From Candidatus Electronema sp. (lineage in GTDB: Bacteria > Desulfobacterota > Desulfobulbia > Desulfobulbales > Desulfobulbaceae), in assembly GCA_026645415.1 (NCBI GenBank), contig JAPEVH010000051.1, positions 1 through 64,000 of the forward strand: a stretch of DNA of 64,000 nucleotides, read 5' to 3'. The notes under the pieces are model-generated. The model was not told the origin of the DNA. It was given only the letters and a program-made list of their open reading frames with translations, and did no database searches. Both the position numbers and the translations under genes were made by a program. Shown piece after piece: positions 7,048 to 16,694 of the stretch (the first letter of the stretch is position 1; each line of letters starts with the position of its first letter).

Positions 7048-8826
7048 ATGCAACAGAATGATCCAGTTGTTGCTTTTTATCTCCAGCATCTACCCGATGC
7101 TCAACTCAAACAAAATTTTCTCACCGCAGAATGTCCCTTCTGCCATGAACAGGGAAAAAACGGCCCCAAGCAACTTCTCTTGGTTATAGTCGGCCCTGAA
7201 AGTCATTTTCATGGCTATTACCGCTGTTTACATCGCTGTAGTTCTGGAGGTTTTCCGCTCCATTTTGCCCGCCAAGCTCAACTCAGCCTCAGTCTTGTAC
7301 CCGGTTTTGATCCAGATCGCGACTATGCGGCAGCGAAGGTCAACTATCCAGTCAAAAACATTAACAATGAGATCATCGGATTCATGGAAAAAATGACCGC
7401 TGACTTACTCATTCGTTTTGCGGCTTTGGGTATTTCCAAGGCGGTACTTCAAGAAATGCGGATTGGTTTTAATGGTCGTTATTTAGTCTATCCCTATTAT
7501 CAAGAAGATGGTAACTGCTATGCGGCCCGCTGTGTGCATCCTGATAAACCCGATGACAGCTTCTGGTATGGTGATGAAGAATTTGCTGCGCCTCGCTTTC
7601 GCATTTTCAATTTCCAAGAGATTATGCGTTGTGAAAATGGCGGATTAGTTATTACTGAAGGCGAGGATAACCTCCTTGCCCTGCGGCAGCTTGGTTTACC
7701 CGGCATTGCCTTAGTTTCAGCAGCGGATTTAGCCCATTTGGAGGCTGAACAGCTTGCTTGGCTCAATACTATTTTTGTTTGTGTTAACCGTAATCCAGAA
7801 TCCGAGACCGCAGCCCGCGAATTTGCTGGACGCTTGGGATTTAAGGTCAGAATGGTTCGCTGGCCAGACTCAGCACCTAAGCACTACTGCCTGACCAAGA
7901 TGGCGGCAGCATACGGTAATGATTATCAAAAGGCAGCTTTCAGCTTGCTCCGTGAAGCCAAATCCTTTTCTCCTTTTAGCTCGCCAATCCGCGAATTTCT
8001 CCATTTTGAAGAACAGCTTCGTCTTGAAGGTGGTGAAGCGCACGCTGCCATGCGTTCTGGTTTTACGCAACTGGATAAGGCATTGGGCGGTATGCACGGC
8101 ATCAACATTATGGGCGGTTTGCCAAAGGCGGGTAAATCCTGCTTTTTTATTCAGGTTGCCAGCGATATGGCCAGCCGCAAAATTCCGGTCATCTACTATG
8201 ATTTTGAAAATGGCAGGCAAAAAATGTATCAGCGCACTCTCAGTCGTCTGAGCAGGCTTTCTGTTGAACAAATTAAAAGCAATGAGTTAAGCGAAGAGGA
8301 GAGCCGTAATCTCCAAGAAGGCAAGAATAAATTACAGCAGCTTCTGCCGTGGTTTCGAGTGGTCACTGATCGCCGTTTAACCCCAGAACTGATGCGCAGC
8401 CATCTCGATTTTCTTCGTCATGAAAGCAATTCAGAGCAGATCATGGTTGTAATCGACAGTTTGCATAAATTACCTTTTAAAAATCTTGCAGAGCGGCGCA
8501 CTGGCATTGATGCTTGGTTACGACAGCTTGAATCACTCCGGGATCAGTTCAACGCCTCTTTTTTGGTGATTTCCGAGCTAACGCGGCGTGAGGATGGCCA
8601 GTACGACCAGCAGCCACAGCTTGGTTCCTTTAAAGGTTCTGGTGATATTGAATACTCTGCTGATAATGCGATGGTGCTCTTGCCGCAGTGGGACCCATTT
8701 AGTAGTGCAGCTCCTGAGCAGCGGCGTAACGATCTTTGGCTGGTAGCTAGCCGCGAGCACAGTCCGGGCTTAGTTGCTTCCTATCAACTTGACTATCCCT
8801 ACTGGGGCTTTATTGAAAGAAGTTAG
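7048..8826 (+). CDS. Twinkle / T7 gp4-like primase-helicase with degenerate TOPRIM
   Basis: 592 aa. Order: zinc ribbon (C29, C32, C60, C64), TOPRIM-like domain (about 195-265) and a DnaB/RecA-type helicase domain with Walker A GGLPKAGKS (356-364), Walker B ending MVVIDSL (about 470) and a C-terminal arginine-rich motif region. The architecture is that of phage T7 gene 4 and mitochondrial Twinkle. The TOPRIM keeps the first acidic motif (ITEGED) but the normal DxD is replaced by asparagines (CVNRNPES), so template-directed priming is probably lost, as in animal Twinkle. No phage structural or replication genes are adjacent. It may be a domesticated replication or repair helicase; start ATG 7048. 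Confidence 0.8.
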   Translation: MQQNDPVVAFYLQHLPDAQLKQNFLTAECPFCHEQGKNGPKQLLLVIVGPESHFHGYYRCLHRCSSGGFPLHFARQAQLSLSLVPGFDPDRDYAAAKVNYPVKNINNEIIGFMEKMTADLLIRFAALGISKAVLQEMRIGFNGRYLVYPYYQEDGNCYAARCVHPDKPDDSFWYGDEEFAAPRFRIFNFQEIMRCENGGLVITEGEDNLLALRQLGLPGIALVSAADLAHLEAEQLAWLNTIFVCVNRNPESETAAREFAGRLGFKVRMVRWPDSAPKHYCLTKMAAAYGNDYQKAAFSLLREAKSFSPFSSPIREFLHFEEQLRLEGGEAHAAMRSGFTQLDKALGGMHGINIMGGLPKAGKSCFFIQVASDMASRKIPVIYYDFENGRQKMYQRTLSRLSRLSVEQIKSNELSEEESRNLQEGKNKLQQLLPWFRVVTDRRLTPELMRSHLDFLRHESNSEQIMVVIDSLHKLPFKNLAERRTGIDAWLRQLESLRDQFNASFLVISELTRREDGQYDQQPQLGSFKGSGDIEYSADNAMVLLPQWDPFSSAAPEQRRNDLWLVASREHSPGLVASYQLDYPYWGFIERS

Positions 8827-8844
8827 GTTGATGCAAGGAAAGCA

Positions 8845-8864
8845 GCAGAGTTTGGTGACTCTGC
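8845..8864. terminator. Hairpin between convergent genes
   Basis: GCAGAGT / ACTCTGC, a 7-bp stem with a 6-nt loop, lies between the convergent primase-helicase and nifN genes. There is no strong T-run on either side, so terminator function is uncertain. Confidence 0.35.
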
Positions 8865-8873
8865 CGTTCAGCA

Positions 8874-10235
8874 TTACATATACGAATAGCCGACAGAAGA
8901 ATCGTCTTGTTTCTTAGCAATCAAGGCGTTAGTGACTGTGTCAAAAAGCTGTTGCGCGCCACTATAGCTAAGATGGAGGATGCGCTGCCCACCAACCCGA
9001 TCATGAATTGGGAAGCCAACGCGAATGAGCGGAATCTTGAGCTTACGAGCAAGCGGATACCCCTTAGAATGGCCAACCAGTAAATCTGGCTCCAGCGATT
9101 CTGCCAGTTCAGCAATATCAAAGAAATCTGCTCCTTCATGCACATCCGGTTGTTCAGCAAGAATGTCCCCTGTCACCGCAGCAATAGCCGCTGCTAGTTT
9201 GCCAGAAGTACCACCAGAGGCGCAGAGCACAGGCACAATACCTATTTCAGCCAAAAAAGCTGTTAGGCCAACAACTAGATCTTCCTCACCATAAACAATT
9301 ACTTTTTTGCCAAACACGTATTTATGGCCATCAACATAGGAATCAACCAGCCGTCCTCGTTCTTTCTGATACTTTTCCGGTATTGGCTGCTTACTTAATT
9401 GGGAAAGCAGTGCAAAAAAGCGATCACTTTCCTCAATACCGATTGGTAGGCCAAGGCGATGATGATTGACCTTGAATTTTTTTTGTAAGATCAAGCCACC
9501 GCTTCGCGCGGTACTTAACGTGCGACCGAATTCGATTGTTGCTTGACTGCAACCCATTGCGCCAATTGCCGCTAACGGTGTGCCGCCAGGAGCAATCTTC
9601 TCATAGTCCAATAGAGCCGGGCCGTCCATAGTTTCGGAGAGATCTGGTAGCATGGTATAGTTTAATCCGAAATCTGCTACAATTTCATGAAGTAGGCGGT
9701 AATCTGCTGATGAAACGAAACCAGGCAAAATATTAACCGTCTCTGTGCATGGCCCACCTTTGGCTCGTTGTTCTATGACGGCTTCGACAGTGCCGTGAAA
9801 GCCTTCCATGTGAGTGCCAGAATAGCTTGGTGAAGAAACGTGAATGAATTCTGGCAGTCCTTCTGATCCCTCGGTATCTTTAGCGTATTCGTGAAGATAA
9901 CGAGCCACGTCATCGCCAATAGTTTCAGTCAGGCAGGTAGTAGCTATACCTATGAGAGCAGGGCGATATTTTGCAGCTACATTGGTGAGACCTAGCTTCA
10001 GATTAGGGCCGCCGCCGTAGATAGCATTTTTCTCAGAGAGCGAAGAGGAGGCTATATCAATCGGTTCATTATAATGGCTGATAATATAGCGACGCATATA
10101 GGTAGCACAGCCTTGTGAGCCATGGAGATAAGGCACTGCGCCTTCAATACCTTTGAAGGCTAAACATGCACCAAGTGGTCTACACAGCTTACACGCATTC
10201 GTTGTCGATATATAATTCGGATGAGACTTTTTCAT
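8874..10235 (-). CDS. nifN: Nitrogenase component 1 family, NifN-like FeMo-cofactor scaffold
   Basis: 453 aa. Features: NACKLCRPLGACLAF (C15, C18), HGSQGC (C43), TTCLTETIGDD (C101), the PDLSETMDGP loop, then KYQKERGRLVDSYVDGHKY and the C-terminal PLIRVGFPIHDRVGGQR. HGSQGC, the R-G-R-L-V-D-x-x-x-D-x-H motif and 450-aa size are typical of NifN, the partner of NifE in FeMo-co assembly. Because the three cysteine positions also resemble NifK, a NifK-like assignment cannot be fully excluded. A NifA-type enhancer and a sigma-54 promoter lie directly upstream, which supports nitrogen-fixation regulation. It stands alone here; the other nif genes must be elsewhere. AGGAG precedes ATG 10235. Confidence 0.82.
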   Translation of the reverse strand: MKKSHPNYISTTNACKLCRPLGACLAFKGIEGAVPYLHGSQGCATYMRRYIISHYNEPIDIASSSLSEKNAIYGGGPNLKLGLTNVAAKYRPALIGIATTCLTETIGDDVARYLHEYAKDTEGSEGLPEFIHVSSPSYSGTHMEGFHGTVEAVIEQRAKGGPCTETVNILPGFVSSADYRLLHEIVADFGLNYTMLPDLSETMDGPALLDYEKIAPGGTPLAAIGAMGCSQATIEFGRTLSTARSGGLILQKKFKVNHHRLGLPIGIEESDRFFALLSQLSKQPIPEKYQKERGRLVDSYVDGHKYVFGKKVIVYGEEDLVVGLTAFLAEIGIVPVLCASGGTSGKLAAAIAAVTGDILAEQPDVHEGADFFDIAELAESLEPDLLVGHSKGYPLARKLKIPLIRVGFPIHDRVGGQRILHLSYSGAQQLFDTVTNALIAKKQDDSSVGYSYM

Positions 10236-10273
10236 AAGTAGTACTCCTAGAAAAGAGGGTATACAAACTATAT

Positions 10274-10289
10274 AGCAACAATTATGCCA
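10274..10289 (-). promoter_or_regulatory. Sigma-54 (-24/-12) promoter of nifN
   Basis: Reverse strand TGGCAT-N5-TTGCT (10289-10274) matches the sigma-54 consensus TGGCAY-N5-TTGCW. The expected transcript start is near 10262, about 27 nt before the ATG at 10235. Confidence 0.85.
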
Positions 10290-10376
10290 GCTAAGAAGCT
10301 AGATAGTTTTTTTGTGCAATGTATCCTAGTTAAAAGTAAAGTCAGGATATATCAACAAAGGAGACAAATGAGATTC

Positions 10377-10392
10377 TGTCAACTTGCTGACA
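10377..10392 (-). promoter_or_regulatory. NifA upstream activating sequence
   Basis: TGT-N10-ACA, exact, at 10377-10392. It lies about 95 bp upstream of the -24 element, the usual distance for NifA acting by looping. Confidence 0.75.
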
Positions 10393-10401
10393 AAAAAGAA
10401 G

Positions 10402-10642
10402 CTAATTCCACATGGCAAGACCAGGATGATTACATTCCAATTTTTCAAACAAGTCTGGATGAGTTTTCTTCCAGTTTTTAAAGCCTCGACCGGTGTGATA
10501 TGATCGAGGTTTCTCTGAGGAATATTGGAGTTATAAATATGAAGATACCGGGTCAAAATTTCTTCAATATGCCGGATTGATTTAAATTTGGTCTGCTGAA
10601 CAACCTCTTTAAACTGTTGAAGCGTTCAGCCATGTCGTTTGT
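10402..10642 (-). pseudogene. C-terminal remnant of an IS481-like DDE transposase, two frameshifts
   Basis: Reading the reverse strand, three pieces in different frames give a typical transposase tail: TNDMAERFN, then FKEVVQQTKFKSIRHIEEIL...YLHIYN..IPQRNLDHITPVEAL, then WKKTHPDLFEKLECNHPGLA and a stop at 10404-10402. The second shift is in an A-run (KNWKKTHP expected) and looks like one lost A. The remnant begins inside the last codons of folP, so the folP stop codon lies within transposase-derived DNA. No terminal repeats or 5' half of the element are visible. It ends 10 bp from the NifA site of nifN. Confidence 0.78.
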
Positions 10643-11441
10643 CTGCGGTATCCAGCAAAGACGCTAACTGTACTGCCGTTGCTGTTTTTGCTACATCATG
10701 GACTCGAAGAATATCAGCCCCCTGCTTGGCGCAAAGAGCAGAAACCACTGCGGTGGGGTAATCGCGTTCCTCAACAGAAAGATGAAAGAGTTTGCTGAAA
10801 AAAGACTTGCGTGAATGACCTATCAGCACTGGCAAGCCGAGCTGCTTGAATACGCTTATATTGCGCAACATAGTCAAATTATGTTCTAATGTTTTACCAA
10901 AACCGATGCCAGGATCAATGGTTATCTGTTCCTTGCTGATGCCTTGGGCCTGCATCCAAGCAATTCGTTCTTGAAAAAAAATACAAATTTCAGCAAGCAC
11001 ATCTTCATAATGTGGATTGATCTGCATGTCACTCGGAGTACCCTGCATGTGCATGATAATCACTGGGCAAGCATAGTCCAGCGCGACTTGGATCATTGCT
11101 GAGTCATGACGTAGCGCAGAAATATCATTAATTATCGTAGCTCCAGCAGCTAAGGCAGCACGAGCCACTGATGCTTTTGTGGTATCTATGGATATCGGCA
11201 GAGAAGGAGAAAGAGAGCGCACTGCTTGAATTGCTGGAATGACTCGCCGTAGCTCATCAGCCTCTGTAACTGGCTCGGCAAAAGGCTTGGTTGATTCACC
11301 GCCAATATCGATGATGTCTGCGCCTTCGGCAAGTAGCCGCTCTATCTGTAGACGCATATTTTGTTCGTCAAAAAAACTGCCACCGTCAGAAAAGGAATCT
11401 GGAGTAACATTCAGGATTCCCATAATTTTGGGTTGCTGCAT
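10626..11441 (-). CDS. folP: Dihydropteroate synthase
   Basis: 271 aa, normal length. PKIMGILNVTPDSFSDGG near the start is the FolP signature; IDIGGEST, SIDTTK, NDISA, DPGIGFGKT and GHSRKSF are all present. It joins 4-aminobenzoate to the pterin pyrophosphate in folate synthesis. It follows ftsH, a common order in many bacteria. The final five codons overlap the start of a transposase remnant in another frame, so the native C-terminus may have been replaced by a few residues. A hairpin with a T-rich tail lies just before its start. Confidence 0.95.
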   Translation of the reverse strand: MQQPKIMGILNVTPDSFSDGGSFFDEQNMRLQIERLLAEGADIIDIGGESTKPFAEPVTEADELRRVIPAIQAVRSLSPSLPISIDTTKASVARAALAAGATIINDISALRHDSAMIQVALDYACPVIIMHMQGTPSDMQINPHYEDVLAEICIFFQERIAWMQAQGISKEQITIDPGIGFGKTLEHNLTMLRNISVFKQLGLPVLIGHSRKSFFSKLFHLSVEERDYPTAVVSALCAKQGADILRVHDVAKTATAVQLASLLDTADKRHG

Positions 11442-11455
11442 TTCTCTCTATCTTC

Positions 11456-11493
11456 AAAAAAAGAAAAGGCGCAGGATCGACATCCCACGCCTT
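11456..11493 (-). terminator. Terminator (or attenuator) between ftsH and folP
   Basis: On the reverse strand AAGGCGTGGGAT (11493-11482) pairs with ATCCTGCGCCTT (11477-11466) through 12 bp including two G-U wobbles, with a GUCG loop and a TTCTTTTTTT tail. It lies only 15-25 nt before the folP start, so it may be leaky or conditional. Confidence 0.75.
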
Positions 11494-11523
11494 CAATTAA
11501 ACTGAAATTACTGCCCGCAAATG

Positions 11524-13380
11524 TTACGCTACGTCTGTTTTTGCTAAGTCTGGCCCTTTTTCTGTACTTGGCTGGTCATTCGGTCGCAACTTAGCAATAA
11601 CCCGCTCGATATCTTCAAGAGAGATCGTTTCTTTTTCAAGCAGATCATCTGCTACTGCCTTTAGAATATCGATGTTTTTCTGTAACAGTTTTTCGGTAGC
11701 TGCGGCTGCATCAAGAATAATATTCTTGACGACCTCATCGATACGGCGGGCTGTTTCCTCGCTGTAGTCACGATGCTGGGCAATTTCTCGGCCTAAGAAA
11801 ATTTGCTCCTCTTTCTTGCCATAAGCAAGAGGCCCCAGCTCATCGCTCATGCCCCATTCACAGACCATCTTGCGGGCAAGATCGCTGGCACGCTCAATAT
11901 CATTACCTGCACCGGTGGTGATTTCACCGAACACGACCTTTTCTGCCACCCAACCACCGTAAAGAATTTGGATAGTATGGAGAAGAAACTGTTTAGAATG
12001 CGTGTACTTTTCATCAATAGGGAGCTGCATGGTCAAGCCCAAGGCACGGCCACGCGGGATGATCGATACCTTGTGGATAGGATCTGTGCCAGGCAAAAGC
12101 CGAGCTACTACTGCATGACCAGCCTCATGATAGGCCGTAATTTTCTTCTCATCCTCAGAGATAATCATTGAGCGCCGTTCCGCACCCATCATGACCTTGT
12201 CTTTAGCCTGCTCAAGCAGTTCCATGCTAACTTCCTCAGCAACTTGCCGGGCGGCAAGCAGGGCCGCTTCGTTGACTAGATTTTCTAAGTCTGCTCCAGA
12301 AAAACCGGGAGTACCCCGAGCAATGATCGCCATATCAACATCAGCAGCCAGCTTAGTCTTTTGGCCGTAGATCTCCAAGATCATTTGCCGACCTTTGATG
12401 TCAGGAATTGGTACTACTACCTGTCGGTCAAAGCGGCCCGGTCGGAGAAGGGCTGGATCTAAAACATCAGGCCGGTTCGTGGCGGCAATAATGATCACAC
12501 CATCATTGGCATTGAAGCCATCCATCTCAACTAAGAGTTGATTAAGGGTCTGCTCACGCTCATCATGACCACCACCCAAGCCAGCCCCGCGATGGCGGCC
12601 CACTGCATCAATCTCATCAATGAAAATGATGCAGGGTGCATTTTTCATGCCTTGAGTGAACAGGTCGCGTACCCGTGATGCCCCGACTCCGACAAACATC
12701 TCGACAAAATCCGAGCCAGAAATAGTGAAGAATGGTACCTTAGCTTCACCTGCAATGGCTTTTGCCAACAGTGTTTTTCCTGTACCAGGAGGGCCGGCAA
12801 GTAAGACTCCCTTGGGAATACGTCCACCCAACTTAGTAAACTTTTCTGGATCTTTGAGAAAATCGATAATCTCTTCTAGCTCGGCCTTGGCTTCATCAAT
12901 TCCGGCAACATCCTTAAAGGTGATCTTGACTTCTCCCTCCTCCTGCATTCTGGCTCTGTTTCTGCCAAAACCAAGTGCGCCGCCTTTGCCACCGCCCATC
13001 TGCATTTGGCGCATGAAAAAGACCCAGACACCAATCAACAGGAGCATCGGGAACCAAGAAATAAAAATTGATATCCAGAATGACTCTTTGTCTGGCTCCT
13101 TGACCGAGATATCTACGTTCGACTGCCGCAGCAAGGGAATCAGCTCTAGGTCGGGCGGGGTAATGGTCATGAAAGGTCTGCCGTCGCTTGTAGAGCCGAG
13201 GATTCGGTCATCTTTGATCGTGACTTTACGAATTGCCCCGCTCTCAACGTTGGCCAGAAACTGGCTGTAGGTCATCTGGGTGCTGGACTCCTGCACCTGA
13301 GGGCGAAACAGATTGACTAACAGCACTGCTGCCAAGCCGATCACCAGCCACATGCTCAGATTTTTGTAGAAGTTATTCAT
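11524..13380 (-). CDS. ftsH: ATP-dependent zinc metalloprotease FtsH
   Basis: 618 aa. Two N-terminal membrane helices (about 10-25 and 105-125) flank a periplasmic segment. The AAA+ module has Walker A GPPGTGKT, Walker [11 protein letters not shown], and the second region of homology [20 protein letters not shown]. The zinc site is HEAGHAV, with a distal acidic ligand region ([14 protein letters not shown]). It degrades membrane and short-lived cytosolic proteins, including LpxC in many Gram-negatives. AAAGGA precedes the ATG. The C-terminal tail is short and acidic. Confidence 0.97.
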   Translation of the reverse strand: MNNFYKNLSMWLVIGLAAVLLVNLFRPQVQESSTQMTYSQFLANVESGAIRKVTIKDDRILGSTSDGRPFMTITPPDLELIPLLRQSNVDISVKEPDKESFWISIFISWFPMLLLIGVWVFFMRQMQMGGGKGGALGFGRNRARMQEEGEVKITFKDVAGIDEAKAELEEIIDFLKDPEKFTKLGGRIPKGVLLAGPPGTGKTLLAKAIAGEAKVPFFTISGSDFVEMFVGVGASRVRDLFTQGMKNAPCIIFIDEIDAVGRHRGAGLGGGHDEREQTLNQLLVEMDGFNANDGVIIIAATNRPDVLDPALLRPGRFDRQVVVPIPDIKGRQMILEIYGQKTKLAADVDMAIIARGTPGFSGADLENLVNEAALLAARQVAEEVSMELLEQAKDKVMMGAERRSMIISEDEKKITAYHEAGHAVVARLLPGTDPIHKVSIIPRGRALGLTMQLPIDEKYTHSKQFLLHTIQILYGGWVAEKVVFGEITTGAGNDIERASDLARKMVCEWGMSDELGPLAYGKKEEQIFLGREIAQHRDYSEETARRIDEVVKNIILDAAAATEKLLQKNIDILKAVADDLLEKETISLEDIERVIAKLRPNDQPSTEKGPDLAKTDVA

Positions 13381-13443
13381 TCCTTTTGAAAGGGATTTGG
13401 TGGTTTAAACGCTGTGCAAGCCGCAAGAAAGCTGGCTTTCCTC

Positions 13444-16400
13444 TTAGTCGGCAGCGGCGGAAAATTCCTGTACAGTCTTGACCCCGATTTCTTGTTCAGC
13501 TAAAGCCATGATTGCCTGCGTCATAGACACTGCACCGCTGATGGTCGTCGTGTAGGGAATATGGTAATCCAAAGCGGCTCGGCGAATGAAATAGGAATCT
13601 TCTGTGGTTCTGCTGCCAGATGAGGTGTTAATGATCCACTGTACTTGACCATCCTTAACTTTGTCAAGGATATGGGGACGACCTTGGGAAATCTTATTAA
13701 CTCTTTCGCAGGTTACGCCGTGTTCGGCGAGCTTATCCGCTGTACCTGGTGTAGCTAAGAGACAGAAACCCTGCGCTGCCAAACTTTTGGCCACAGGAAT
13801 CACTGTTTCCTTGTCTGAACGACGGACACTAATAAAGACGCAGCCACTCTTTGGTACCTTCTGGCCTGCCGCTTGCTGCGATTTGGCCAAGGCCAAGCCG
13901 AGATTGTCGTCAATCCCCATTACCTCACCAGTTGACTTCATTTCTGGGCCAAGCAGGGTATCCACGTTCTCAAAGCGATCAAAGGGAAATACTGCCTCCT
14001 TGACGGCCCAATGTTTTATAGAGACTTCTTTGGTAAAACCAAGCTGCTCTAAGCTCAGGCCCATCATTACTTTTGCTGCAAGCCGAGCCAAAGGTACACC
14101 TGTAGCCTTGGAGACAAAGGGCACGGTGCGTGAGGCACGAGGATTGACTTCTAGTACGTAGAGGGTCTCGTCTTTCACTGCATACTGAACATTCATTAAG
14201 CCAATCACGCCCAGCTCCGCAGCCATCGACTTGGTGGCTCGGCTGATTTCCGCCATCATTTCTGCGGATAGCGTATGTGGTGGCAAAACACAGGCGGAGT
14301 CGCCGGAATGAATGCCCGCCTCCTCGATATGCTCCATAATGCCACCGATTACGGTCAAGGTACCGTCGGAAAGCGCATCCACGTCCACTTCAATGGCATC
14401 TTTGAGAAAGCGGTCAAGCAAAACGGGATGCTCGCTTCCTGCAATCGAAGGGCGAGCCATAAAATCACGTAGCCCTTGCTCGTTATAGACTATCTGCATA
14501 TCCCGCCCACCAAGTACATAAGAAGGCCGCATGACCACAGGATAATCGATTCGTTGAACTTCCTTTAACGCCTCATCCAAGCTACGGACAGTACCGTTTT
14601 CTGGCTGTTTGAGATCTAGCTTTTGAAGCATTTCTTGGAAACGCTTCCGGTCTTCAGCTCGATCAATGGCATCAGGTGGTGTACCAACGATAGTCACACC
14701 AGCGCGGGCCAGCGGCACAGCCAAGTTGAGCGGAGTCTGGCCACCAAACTGAACAATTACGCCATCGGGCTTTTCTCGCTCAATAATGCTGAGTACATCC
14801 TCACGAGTCAGAGGCTCAAAATAGAGCCGGTCTGAAGTATCATAGTCAGTGGAGACGGTTTCCGGGTTGGAGTTAACCATAATCGACTCCACGCCGATTT
14901 CCTTCAACGCAAAGGCGGCATGAACGCAGCAGTAGTCAAATTCAATACCTTGGCCGATCCGATTGGGGCCGCCACCAAGAATCATAATCTTCTTGCGATC
15001 AGATGGCTCAGACTCATTTTCCTGATCATAGCAGGAATAGTAATAGGGCGTGTAGGATTCAAACTCAGCAGCGCAGGTGTCTACCAGCTTGTAAACTGGC
15101 TGCACTTCGAGCTTTTTGCGGAGCTGGCGAATGTCTTCCTCAGCCGTGCCAGTGAGTTGGGCAAGTTGCGCATCAGAAAAACCCTGCTGCTTCACTGCAA
15201 AAAGATAATCGTTATCTAAAAGCCCTGCCAGCCCTTTTTCTTTAATCTCTAAACCCATCTCAACGATTTGGCGCATATTGACCAAAAACCACGGATCAAT
15301 CTGGCTTAGTTCGTAAATCCGTTCAATGCTCATTCCTCGCCGCAGAGCCTCGAAAAGGTGCAAAATCCGCTTGGAATTTGGCTCGCTCAAGCCCCGATTC
15401 AAGTCATCCTGATGGAGATGCTGCATGTCTGTTTTGCTGTTGAAACCAAAGCCTGTCCAACCGATTTCTAAGGAGCGTAATCCCTTTTGGAATGCCTCTT
15501 TAAAGGTGCGACCTATGGCCATAGTCTCGCCGACTGACTTCATCGCCGTGGTGAGAAAATCGTCCGCCTCTGGGAACTTTTCAAAAGTCCAGCGAGGAAT
15601 TTTGACCACACAATAGTCCAAAGTCGGCTCAAAAGCAGCGCAGGTTTCTTTGGTAATATCGTTTTCCAGCTCGTCTAAAGTGTAGCCAACTGCCAATTTA
15701 GCCGCAATCCTAGCGATAGGAAAGCCGGTAGCCTTAGAGGCAAGGGCGGAGGAGCGGGAGACGCGGGGATTCATTTCAATCACCATCATCTCGCCATCTT
15801 TGGGATTGACCGCGAACTGAACATTAGAACCACCGGTCTCCACTCCTATTTCTCGGATAATGGCAATGGCGGCATCACGCATCTGCTGATACTCAGCATC
15901 GGTCAGAGTCTGCTGCGGAGCCACGGTGATCGAATCGCCGGTATGTACTCCCATTGCGTCCACGTTCTCTATTGAACAAATGATGACCACGTTGTCTTTC
16001 CGGTCGCGCATCACTTCCAGCTCGTACTCCTTCCAACCAAGCAGGCTGCGCTCTAGCATAACTTCATTGGTCATAGAAAGATCGAGTCCGGCAGCGCACA
16101 TTTCCTGCAACTCTTGCCGATTATAGGCCACCCCGCCGCCAGTACCGCCCAAAGTAAAGCTCGGTCGAACAATCACAGGAAAGCCGATCTCCTCGGCAGC
16201 GGCCATCGCCTCATCCAAAGTGTGGACAATAGTAGATTGCGGTACGTTAAGGCCGATCTTGCGCATTGCATCGCGGAACTCCTCGCGGCCCTCGGCCTTG
16301 CGGATGACCTTTGCGTCGGCGGCCAGCATTTCTACCCCATACTTTTCCAAGATGCCGGTTTCAGCTACTTTGATCGCGGTATTCAGGGCTGTCTGGCCGC

Positions 16401-16671
16401 CAAGGGTGGGCAGAAGCGCATCAGGTCGCTCCCGCTCAATCACCTTGATCAGATATTCTGGTGTGATTGGCTCGATGTAAGTGCGATCAGCCAAGCCGGG
16501 ATCCGTCATGATGGTGGCTGGATTGGAGTTAATCAGCACCACCTCGAATCCTTCTTCTTTCAAAGCTTTAACCGCCTGTGCGCCGGAGTAGTCAAATTCA
16601 CAGGCTTGGCTAATGATAATTGGCCCAGAGCCGATGATCAGTATCTTATGTATATCTGTGCGTTTAGGCAT
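13444..16671 (-). CDS. carB: Carbamoyl-phosphate synthase, large subunit
   Basis: 1075 aa, full length. It has two ATP-grasp halves (about 1-550 and 551-930), each with a biotin-carboxylase-like start ([22 protein letters not shown] and [21 protein letters not shown]), and a C-terminal MGS-like allosteric domain (about 935-1075) ending in YTTTISGA. It makes carbamoyl phosphate from ammonia released by CarA, bicarbonate and two ATP, for pyrimidines and arginine. It starts 23 bp after carA, so one operon. Confidence 0.97.
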   Translation of the reverse strand: MPKRTDIHKILIIGSGPIIISQACEFDYSGAQAVKALKEEGFEVVLINSNPATIMTDPGLADRTYIEPITPEYLIKVIERERPDALLPTLGGQTALNTAIKVAETGILEKYGVEMLAADAKVIRKAEGREEFRDAMRKIGLNVPQSTIVHTLDEAMAAAEEIGFPVIVRPSFTLGGTGGGVAYNRQELQEMCAAGLDLSMTNEVMLERSLLGWKEYELEVMRDRKDNVVIICSIENVDAMGVHTGDSITVAPQQTLTDAEYQQMRDAAIAIIREIGVETGGSNVQFAVNPKDGEMMVIEMNPRVSRSSALASKATGFPIARIAAKLAVGYTLDELENDITKETCAAFEPTLDYCVVKIPRWTFEKFPEADDFLTTAMKSVGETMAIGRTFKEAFQKGLRSLEIGWTGFGFNSKTDMQHLHQDDLNRGLSEPNSKRILHLFEALRRGMSIERIYELSQIDPWFLVNMRQIVEMGLEIKEKGLAGLLDNDYLFAVKQQGFSDAQLAQLTGTAEEDIRQLRKKLEVQPVYKLVDTCAAEFESYTPYYYSCYDQENESEPSDRKKIMILGGGPNRIGQGIEFDYCCVHAAFALKEIGVESIMVNSNPETVSTDYDTSDRLYFEPLTREDVLSIIEREKPDGVIVQFGGQTPLNLAVPLARAGVTIVGTPPDAIDRAEDRKRFQEMLQKLDLKQPENGTVRSLDEALKEVQRIDYPVVMRPSYVLGGRDMQIVYNEQGLRDFMARPSIAGSEHPVLLDRFLKDAIEVDVDALSDGTLTVIGGIMEHIEEAGIHSGDSACVLPPHTLSAEMMAEISRATKSMAAELGVIGLMNVQYAVKDETLYVLEVNPRASRTVPFVSKATGVPLARLAAKVMMGLSLEQLGFTKEVSIKHWAVKEAVFPFDRFENVDTLLGPEMKSTGEVMGIDDNLGLALAKSQQAAGQKVPKSGCVFISVRRSDKETVIPVAKSLAAQGFCLLATPGTADKLAEHGVTCERVNKISQGRPHILDKVKDGQVQWIINTSSGSRTTEDSYFIRRAALDYHIPYTTTISGAVSMTQAIMALAEQEIGVKTVQEFSAAAD

Positions 16672-16694
16672 AATCAGAATTTCGTGAAAAAATA

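Noticed and set aside
7048-8826. Prophage replication module
   Set aside because: The primase-helicase is flanked by metabolic genes; no integrase, structural or lysis genes are present.
10284-10481. 65-codon + strand frame over the nifN control region
   Set aside because: It covers the sigma-54 promoter, NifA site and the transposase remnant, which explain the DNA better.
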